11,610 nt of DNA from T3SED10-47 sp046483725. GTDB taxonomy: Bacteria > Bipolaricaulota > Bipolaricaulia > Bipolaricaulales > Bipolaricaulaceae. The stretch lies in NCBI GenBank assembly GCA_046483725.1, contig JAWOCQ010000108.1:1-11610 (forward strand), in the 5' to 3' direction. A program made the translations under genes and the position numbers. The notes below the pieces were generated by a model, which was not told the DNA's origin, made no database searches, and saw only the letters and a program-made list of their open reading frames with translations. This document shows, piece by piece, positions 6,774 to 11,610 of this stretch (the stretch's first letter is position 1; every line of letters begins with the position of its first letter).

Positions 6774-7019
6774 ATGGATAGTCTAGGCCAAGCTCTTAGG
6801 CGATACCGTCTGGAGAGGGGGATGAGCAAGCGGGCCCTGGCCGGGTCCCTCGGGGTCTCCATCCCAACGGTAATGCGGTGGGAAACGGGTGAGGCATGCC
6901 CCAATGATTACAACCGTCACAAGGTGGAGTCGTTGTTGCGAGAGATCGCTTCGCACGAGGCGTGTGAGGGGCCGCGCTGTCGGGTGGTCATGCTGAGTCT
7001 GTTCGATTCCCTCGTATGA
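6774..7019 (+). CDS. Small XRE-family helix-turn-helix DNA-binding protein
   Basis: An 81-residue protein, nearly all of it one Cro/CI-type HTH domain. It begins LGQALRRYRLERGMSKRALA. The recognition region SIPTVMRWETGE lies at residues 29-40, where the pattern of Val, Trp and Glu-x-Gly is typical of the family. The tail (about 60-81) includes Cys64 and Cys69 and ends hydrophobic. The ATG at 6774 follows a purine-rich AAGGGGGG by three bases. The longer open frame from 6699 would start inside the terminator and is rejected. Its stop overlaps the smc start as ATGA (7016-7019), so translation is probably coupled. Being first in a condensin operon whose promoter carries an inverted repeat, it is most simply an autoregulator of the operon. 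A structural or nucleoid role is possible but unsupported. Confidence 0.85.
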   Translation: MDSLGQALRRYRLERGMSKRALAGSLGVSIPTVMRWETGEACPNDYNRHKVESLLREIASHEACEGPRCRVVMLSLFDSLV

Positions 7020-9490
7020 GTGGGACGATTCGGCGGCTGAGCATCGCTGGGTTCAAGTCGTTTCGGCGGCGGGCAGTGGTCCCGTTTCATCCTGGATTCA
7101 CCGCTATCATTGGCGAGAACGGCACGGGAAAGAGCAACATCTTCGACGCCCTGACGTTTGTCATGGGGCGCCGGTCCCGCGGGTTGCGAGCGGAGAGGAT
7201 GGAGCAGCTCCTGCACGCGCCCCCCTCTGGGGATCCGGTTTCCGAGGCTCAGGTGGAGGTCACCCTGAATCCGGGGGACGTTGGCCTGGGGGACCTTGTC
7301 CCCGAGGCCACTGACGAGTTGGTGCTGGCTCGGAAGATCTCGGGTAGCGGCTTGACCTATCGCCTGCAGGGTAGGGTATGTCCCGCACGTTCCGTGGATA
7401 ACGTACTGAGCGCTTTGAGCATCGAGCCGGACGGACACCACATAGTGGAGCAGGGCATGGTGGTGGACGTGTTGGAGCGATCGCCAAGGCGTCGGAGAGA
7501 GATCCTGGACGAGGTCGCAGGAGTGGCCGCCTATGAGGAACGGAAGGCCAAGGCGATTGAAGAACTGGGGCAGGTAAAGGAACGGCTCAACACAAGCCGC
7601 ATCATTCTCGCGGAGCGACGGCAGCGCCTGGCCGAGCTGCACCGGGAGCGGCAAGCCGCGCTCGAATACCGCTCCCTCAGCGAGGAACGGGACCGACTCA
7701 ACGCCACGCTTCGTTGGCGGCGATGGGAATCGCTGAGTGCTTCCCGGGACAAGGCACAGGCGCAGCGGGATCGAGCGGAGGAAGAAGCGCGGGCACTGGA
7801 AGGCGAAGTTGAGCGTCTGGACCGCGAAGTCGAAGCCAAGGAGCGCACCTTGTCGCAGAGTTCCTCAGAGGCGGACGACTCCGGCCTGGAGCTCGTGCGG
7901 AAGGTGGAGCGCCTGCGTGGGGAGCTCTCGGCGAAGGAAGCGGAGGCAAGGTCAGCGGACAGGGAGCTGGCCTCCCTGAGGGATACACTGAAGGAGCTGA
8001 ACCGCTGGACCGGGGGAAACAGGCGTGCCCCGGAGGCGGTGGATGCACTGCTCAAGCGTAACCAGGATGGGATCTTGGGTACTGTCGGCTCGCTGGTTAG
8101 GCCAGTACGGGATCTGGGCAGTGCGTTGGAGACGGCCCTTGGGGGGCATGTCCACGACCTTGTCGTGTCCACACGTGATGTGGCGCTGGAATGCGTCGAT
8201 TTCCTGAAGGAAAACAAGCTGGGGCGAGCCCGCTTTCTTCCGCTGGACAAACTGTCTTCGCCGACGATCTCCAGCCGCGCTCGCGGGGCGTTGGGTACCC
8301 CCGGCGTGCTTGGGCTGGCTGTGGAGTTGGTGGAGTGCTCGCCTGAGGTGCGGCCCGCTGTCGCCTACGCGTTGACAGACACCGTGGTGGCCGAGTCCCT
8401 GGAGTGTGTGAGGGACCTGCAGGGTGTGCGGGTGGTCACCCTGAATGGGGATCTGCTCGAGCGGGGAGGTGCGATCGTCGGTGGATCCGCGCAGAGCGGC
8501 CGGAGAAGCCCAGATTTGCGGGAACACAAGGCTCGTATAGAGAAATTGGAAGGTGAGCTCAAGCGAGCGCAGGCTGAGGTGCACCGCATCTCCGGGGAGT
8601 TGGTAAGCGCCGAAGCGGAGCTGCAACAGCACAGCGCCGAATCCGCCCGCAGCAAGGCCTCCCGGGCAGAGGAGGAATCCGAGCTCGGGGACATGAGGGA
8701 GCGCAGGAAGCAGGCGTACCTGTCGCTGGAGCGGGTTCGGGGCACGCTGTCGCGACGGGAGCGGGAGCTGGCGGAGCTGGATGGAGAGCTCTCGGCGCTC
8801 GGCGAGGTCTCCCCGCCGGAGGGGGGAGTCGAGGAAGGGAGCCCCGAAGTACTGCAGAGTCGTCTGCGACAGACGCAGCGCCGGTTGGAGGAGCTCGGTG
8901 CGGTGAACCTTAGGGCGATTGACGAGTACGATGCGTTCCTCGAGGAGTTTCAGCTCTTCAAGGAGCGTGTGCAGACGTTGGAGCGGGAGAAGCAAGAGAT
9001 AGAAAGGTTCATCGGAGAGGTGGAAGCCAAGAAGAAAGAGCGGTTCTTCTCTGTGATGGAAGCCGTGTCGGCCGAGCTTAACCGGCTGTTTGGCCAGTTG
9101 TTCGGCGGTGGCGAAGCACAGCTTGCGTTGGCCGATCCGGGCAATATCGAGTCGGGCCTCCTCATCCGAGCCCGCCCGCCGGCAAAGGAACCCCGCCTGT
9201 TGGACGCCCTCTCCGGCGGGGAGAAGACGCTTGTGGCCATAGCGTTCGTTCTCTCCCTGGCAGCTGGTCGGCCGGCGCCCTTCTATCTTCTCGATGAGGT
9301 GGACGCGGCGTTGGACCAGGCCAACTCCGAGAGGCTGGCGCGCCTCCTAAAGGAGTTCGCAAAGGAGGCTCAGGTCATTGTGATCTCGCACAACGAAGAG
9401 GTAGTGCGATATGCCGACCGTCTGTACGGGGTGACTATGCACAAGGGTGACTCCCGAGTGGTGGCTTTGGAGTTGGTGGGGCATGAGTGA
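7016..9490 (+). CDS. smc: SMC chromosome-condensation ATPase, short-armed
   Basis: An 824-residue SMC, the core of the condensin that organises and helps segregate the chromosome. The N-terminal half of the ATPase head has Walker A GENGTGKS (33-40) and the Q-loop VEQG (Gln146). Next come an N-arm coiled coil (about 170-335), a full hinge (about 348-492, with GTVGSL, ARFLPLDKL, VVTLNGDL and AIVGG) and a C-arm coiled coil (about 498-690). The C-terminal half of the head has signature LSGGEK (732-737), Walker B FYLLDEVD (756-763), D-loop ALD and switch His792. All catalytic parts are present. Most SMCs have about 1150-1200 residues; the missing ~350 come from the arms, each about half length. 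Head motifs such as REILDEVAGVAAYEERK and PAPFYLLDEVDAALD recall archaeal SMC more than the bacterial EEAAG form. It has no clear ribosome binding site and starts by ATGA overlap with the HTH gene. Confidence 0.95.
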   Translation: MSGTIRRLSIAGFKSFRRRAVVPFHPGFTAIIGENGTGKSNIFDALTFVMGRRSRGLRAERMEQLLHAPPSGDPVSEAQVEVTLNPGDVGLGDLVPEATDELVLARKISGSGLTYRLQGRVCPARSVDNVLSALSIEPDGHHIVEQGMVVDVLERSPRRRREILDEVAGVAAYEERKAKAIEELGQVKERLNTSRIILAERRQRLAELHRERQAALEYRSLSEERDRLNATLRWRRWESLSASRDKAQAQRDRAEEEARALEGEVERLDREVEAKERTLSQSSSEADDSGLELVRKVERLRGELSAKEAEARSADRELASLRDTLKELNRWTGGNRRAPEAVDALLKRNQDGILGTVGSLVRPVRDLGSALETALGGHVHDLVVSTRDVALECVDFLKENKLGRARFLPLDKLSSPTISSRARGALGTPGVLGLAVELVECSPEVRPAVAYALTDTVVAESLECVRDLQGVRVVTLNGDLLERGGAIVGGSAQSGRRSPDLREHKARIEKLEGELKRAQAEVHRISGELVSAEAELQQHSAESARSKASRAEEESELGDMRERRKQAYLSLERVRGTLSRRERELAELDGELSALGEVSPPEGGVEEGSPEVLQSRLRQTQRRLEELGAVNLRAIDEYDAFLEEFQLFKERVQTLEREKQEIERFIGEVEAKKKERFFSVMEAVSAELNRLFGQLFGGGEAQLALADPGNIESGLLIRARPPAKEPRLLDALSGGEKTLVAIAFVLSLAAGRPAPFYLLDEVDAALDQANSERLARLLKEFAKEAQVIVISHNEEVVRYADRLYGVTMHKGDSRVVALELVGHE

Positions 9491-10196
9491 ACTCAAACTG
9501 CTGGAGCCGACGGAGATCTCACGGACTGACTGGGATATGCTTCTGCGCAGCATGGCGGAGGGGCTCGACCCGTGGGAGGTAGATCTGGTGGAGCTGCTGC
9601 GCAGATTCCGTGAGCACATGGCTGCATTCGCCGCGCTGGAGCTTGAGGTCCCGGGGCGAATGGTACTGGCCGGAGCGGTCCTGCTGAGGATGAAGTCCGA
9701 ATGGGTACGAAACGATAACGGAAATGGCCAGGGCCCGACTTTGGATGAGGTCGTGGATCAGGTGAGCGAGGAGCCTGAATACGAGCCCAATGTGTATGTG
9801 GCACCGGAGCTGAGGCTCCCTATCGTGCGGCGAAGTGTGGGACGATCCACAGTCCGGGACCTTCATAGGGCGCTGCGAGCCGCACTGGGTCACGGCCAAC
9901 GCAAGAGGGAACAGCCCGGTGACGGTATGGAGTTCGAACAGCTGGGTGTAGATCTGGAAAGGGAGCCGTTCACCGGTCGAGCCGTGCGCCTGCTGCGCCG
10001 CCTTGTACAGATGGTCAACGGAGAGCGCGTTGTGCCTTTCAAGCGTTTGCTGGGAAGGAGTAATAGACGGGACGAAGTGGCCCGCTTTATGGAGCTGCTT
10101 CATCTGGACGCCCAAGGCTCCGTGCGTGTCTATCAGGAGGAGTTCCTGGGAGAGGTTCTGGTGGAGGTCGTGGGGGATGGATCAGGCGCTAGTTGA
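9483..10196 (+). CDS. scpA: Condensin kleisin subunit ScpA
   Basis: A 237-residue kleisin that bridges the SMC heads. The N-terminal helical domain contains the family signature DPWEVDLVELLRRF (29-42), then VLAGAVLLRMKSEW (61-74), the ScpA equivalent of the conserved Ala-x-x-Leu-x-x-x-Lys-Ser segment. A variable acidic middle follows (about 75-155). The C-terminal winged helix (about 165-230) contains PFKRLLGRSNRRDEVARFME and a final Val-rich strand. The ATG at 9483 is chosen because it overlaps the smc stop by eight bases, with a weak GGAG ten bases upstream. The overlap implies coupled translation and matched amounts. Its length is ordinary for ScpA, so the shortening seen in SMC has not spread to the kleisin. 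Confidence 0.92.
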   Translation: MSELKLLEPTEISRTDWDMLLRSMAEGLDPWEVDLVELLRRFREHMAAFAALELEVPGRMVLAGAVLLRMKSEWVRNDNGNGQGPTLDEVVDQVSEEPEYEPNVYVAPELRLPIVRRSVGRSTVRDLHRALRAALGHGQRKREQPGDGMEFEQLGVDLEREPFTGRAVRLLRRLVQMVNGERVVPFKRLLGRSNRRDEVARFMELLHLDAQGSVRVYQEEFLGEVLVEVVGDGSGAS

Positions 10197-10701
10197 GGCG
10201 GCGCTGTTCGTGGCGGATGGCCCCGTCTCCCTGGCGCGGCTGTCCCAAGTGTTGGAAGCGGATCCTACGGCGGTGGGCGCCGCTTTGCACGCCCTTGCAC
10301 AAGACCTGGAGGAAGAAGGACGAGGCATCGAGCTTGTGCAGGAAGGGGGCGGGTACGTGCTCCGTATCAAGCCTGAGCTTGCAGAAACGGTGCGCCCTCT
10401 GGCTCCGCATCAGGATATCCCGGAGCCGACGCTGCGAACGCTGGCAGTGATCGCCTACCGCGGGCCTCTACTGCAATCGGAATTAGTGCGCACACGGGGC
10501 CAGCGGGCCTATGGCCATGTCCGGGAGCTGTTGGCGCGGGGCTTTGTACAGGCGGAAGAGGAGGGGACAAGCAAGCGCCTCTCGGTAACGGATGGTTTTC
10601 TGCGCTACTTCGGCCTGTCCAGCGCGGCTGAGCTACGGCCGCCGGAGGATGATTCAGCCGGGGCGGATGCGGGTTCCGCGGCCGACGAGAACGTTCCGTA
10701 G
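10177..10701 (+). CDS. scpB: Condensin accessory subunit ScpB
   Basis: A 174-residue ScpB with two winged helices that dimerises and binds the middle of ScpA. The first domain begins VEAALFVADGPVSLARLSQV (6-25) and includes the conserved GRGIELVQEGGGYVLRIKPE segment. The second contains the hallmark LAVIAYRGPLLQSELVRTRG (89-108), then AYGHVRELLARGFV and FLRYFGL. The QSxLVxxRGxxAYxHVxEL wording and the ending YFGL are closer to archaeal ScpB, as I remember the families, than to the bacterial RGV form. It overlaps scpA by 20 bases, with GGAGG nine bases before the ATG. The last 15 residues, rich in Ala, Asp, Ser and Gly, lie past the conserved domain and exactly where the convergent nucleotidyltransferase gene overlaps. 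Confidence 0.92.
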   Translation: MDQALVEAALFVADGPVSLARLSQVLEADPTAVGAALHALAQDLEEEGRGIELVQEGGGYVLRIKPELAETVRPLAPHQDIPEPTLRTLAVIAYRGPLLQSELVRTRGQRAYGHVRELLARGFVQAEEEGTSKRLSVTDGFLRYFGLSSAAELRPPEDDSAGADAGSAADENVP

Positions 10702-11556
10702 TTCCACGCCTTCCAGTTCGACCTCTTCGTCCACCACGCACCCTGTGAGCCGCGCGTTGCGGATCTCCGCGGAACCAAGGACGACGCAGCGGTGCAGCCC
10801 GGCCTGGCCAACGTTCGCTTCCGGATGGATCCAGGAACTGCCGCCGGTGAACTGCATATTGGCGTCGATGTAGGCCTCACGCCCGCCGATATCGAACCAC
10901 CCTTCCGAAAAACGGTAGGCTTCCATAGGTTCTCTTGCTCGCAACCATTCCAGGAAGTACCCGGGAGCATCTTGGCCGCGATCAGTTTCGGTGATAAAGA
11001 CGGGGATCAGCGGCAAAACTCGGCGAGGAAAGAGATAGCAGGCGGTAGCCGCCAAGGCGGAGGCGGGACGGTCGGGTTTCTCCTGGAAGCCCACGATCCG
11101 CCGCCCGTCGACCAGAGCCACTCCGTACCGATGCCTTGCCACCTCGGGGTCCCCGAGGTCGTACACGGCGATCAGAGGGCGGCCCTGGAAGGCTGTGAGG
11201 AAATCTTGCAGGTCGAAGCTGAACAGGTTGTCCCCTCCGATTACCAATAGGTCGTCGTCCAGGTCGTGCTCGGAGATCAGGCGAGACAGGGCTCCCACGG
11301 CGCCCAGCTTCTCCTCCTCGGACCGGGTTTCTTCCACGGCCAGCGTGAGGGGCCGCCCTTGAGCCCGGGCCCAGGAGTCGAACTGGTGGGAGAACCGACG
11401 GTTTATGGAGAGCAGCGGCGGAGGCCCCTCCGGGAGCTGCCTCACGATGTAGTCGAGTATAGGCGCCCCGGCCACCGGGAGAAGAGGCTTTGGGCGCTCC
11501 AGCGTGATGGGCCAAAGGCGCTTTGCATAGCCTCCAGCCAAGATTATCGTCTCCAT
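10654..11556 (-). CDS. Sugar-phosphate nucleotidyltransferase with C-terminal beta-helix
   Basis: A 300-residue enzyme of the NTP-transferase family, which couples a sugar-1-phosphate to an NTP to make an activated sugar for cell-surface polysaccharide. The N-terminus has the nucleotide-binding loop LAGGYAKRLWPIT (6-18) and RPKPLLPV (21-28). Asp109 in IGGDN is the expected metal-binding residue. FQEKP (157-161) and GWFDIGGREAY (219-229) are the conserved sugar-site segments. From about residue 236 on there are imperfect hexapeptide-like turns (IHPEANVG, CVVLGSAEI, CVVDEEVEL), indicating a short left-handed beta-helix. The sequence resembles glucose-1-phosphate thymidylyl- or mannose-1-phosphate guanylyltransferases, but substrate and nucleotide cannot be fixed. 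The start lacks a close ribosome binding site; GGAG is 15 bases upstream. The gene converges on scpB and overlaps it by 48 bases. Confidence 0.88.
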   Translation of the reverse strand: METIILAGGYAKRLWPITLERPKPLLPVAGAPILDYIVRQLPEGPPPLLSINRRFSHQFDSWARAQGRPLTLAVEETRSEEEKLGAVGALSRLISEHDLDDDLLVIGGDNLFSFDLQDFLTAFQGRPLIAVYDLGDPEVARHRYGVALVDGRRIVGFQEKPDRPASALAATACYLFPRRVLPLIPVFITETDRGQDAPGYFLEWLRAREPMEAYRFSEGWFDIGGREAYIDANMQFTGGSSWIHPEANVGQAGLHRCVVLGSAEIRNARLTGCVVDEEVELEGVELRNVLVGRGTRIRPG

Positions 11557-11565
11557 GATGATGTG

Positions 11566-11595
11566 AATTTACTCCCGCCCCAGGGTTCACCGCAA
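11566..11595 (-). promoter_or_regulatory. Possible promoter of the nucleotidyltransferase gene
   Basis: On the minus strand TTGCGG (11590-11595) and TAAATT (11566-11571) are 18 bases apart. Transcription would begin within a few bases of the ATG at 11556, giving a very short or no leader, which would fit the absence of a close ribosome binding site. The match is weak. Confidence 0.25.
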
Positions 11596-11610
11596 TCACA
11601 CGTCTTGAGG

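Noticed and set aside
7531..8250. Long antisense open frames within smc and other genes.
   Set aside because: They are low-complexity Ser/Arg/Pro translations typical of antisense to GC-rich coiled-coil genes, with no start signals or domains.
1..11610. CRISPR arrays, insertion sequences, tRNA or rRNA genes, phage or defence modules.
   Set aside because: None seen. There are no regularly spaced repeats, no transposase motifs and no structured RNA gene that I could recognise on either strand.

Overview
The window looks like a bacterial chromosome of roughly 60% GC. Bacterial traits include Shine-Dalgarno sites, -35/-10 style promoters with 17-base spacers, a classic hairpin plus T-run terminator, a signal-peptide protein, a Lon-family protease and a membrane pyrophosphatase. 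I cannot name the species. The condensin genes read as archaeal in type, so a deep-branching or thermophilic bacterial lineage that acquired them is my inference, not something the sequence proves.

Layout. Bases 1-129 are the tail of an unrecognised plus-strand gene. A Lon-like AAA+ protease follows on the plus strand (241-2664). The next block lies on the minus strand. It holds a small stand-alone cyclic-nucleotide-binding protein (3227-2805) with its own promoter. Directly downstream, squeezed against the end of the protease gene, is what looks like the first ~36 codons of a class III adenylate/guanylate cyclase whose remainder is gone. Further along the minus strand is a complete K+-dependent type membrane pyrophosphatase, hppA (5538-3373). 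A secreted coiled-coil protein with a C-terminal membrane anchor runs divergently from it (5787-6674) and ends in a strong intrinsic terminator.

The most striking part is a tight plus-strand operon at 6774-10701: a small XRE-type helix-turn-helix protein, then smc, scpA and scpB, each overlapping the next. Together smc, scpA and scpB encode a whole SMC-ScpAB condensin for chromosome compaction and segregation. The SMC is only 824 residues, because both coiled-coil arms are about half the usual length, while the ATPase head and hinge are complete. Its promoter begins inside the T-run of the preceding terminator, and an imperfect inverted repeat covers the -10 box, which suggests autoregulation by the HTH protein.

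At the right edge a minus-strand sugar-nucleotide transferase (11556-10654) runs convergently into scpB and overlaps its tail by 48 bases. Most of the window is housekeeping. The unusual items are the short-armed archaeal-like condensin operon with its own regulator, and the broken cyclase beside its likely receptor.
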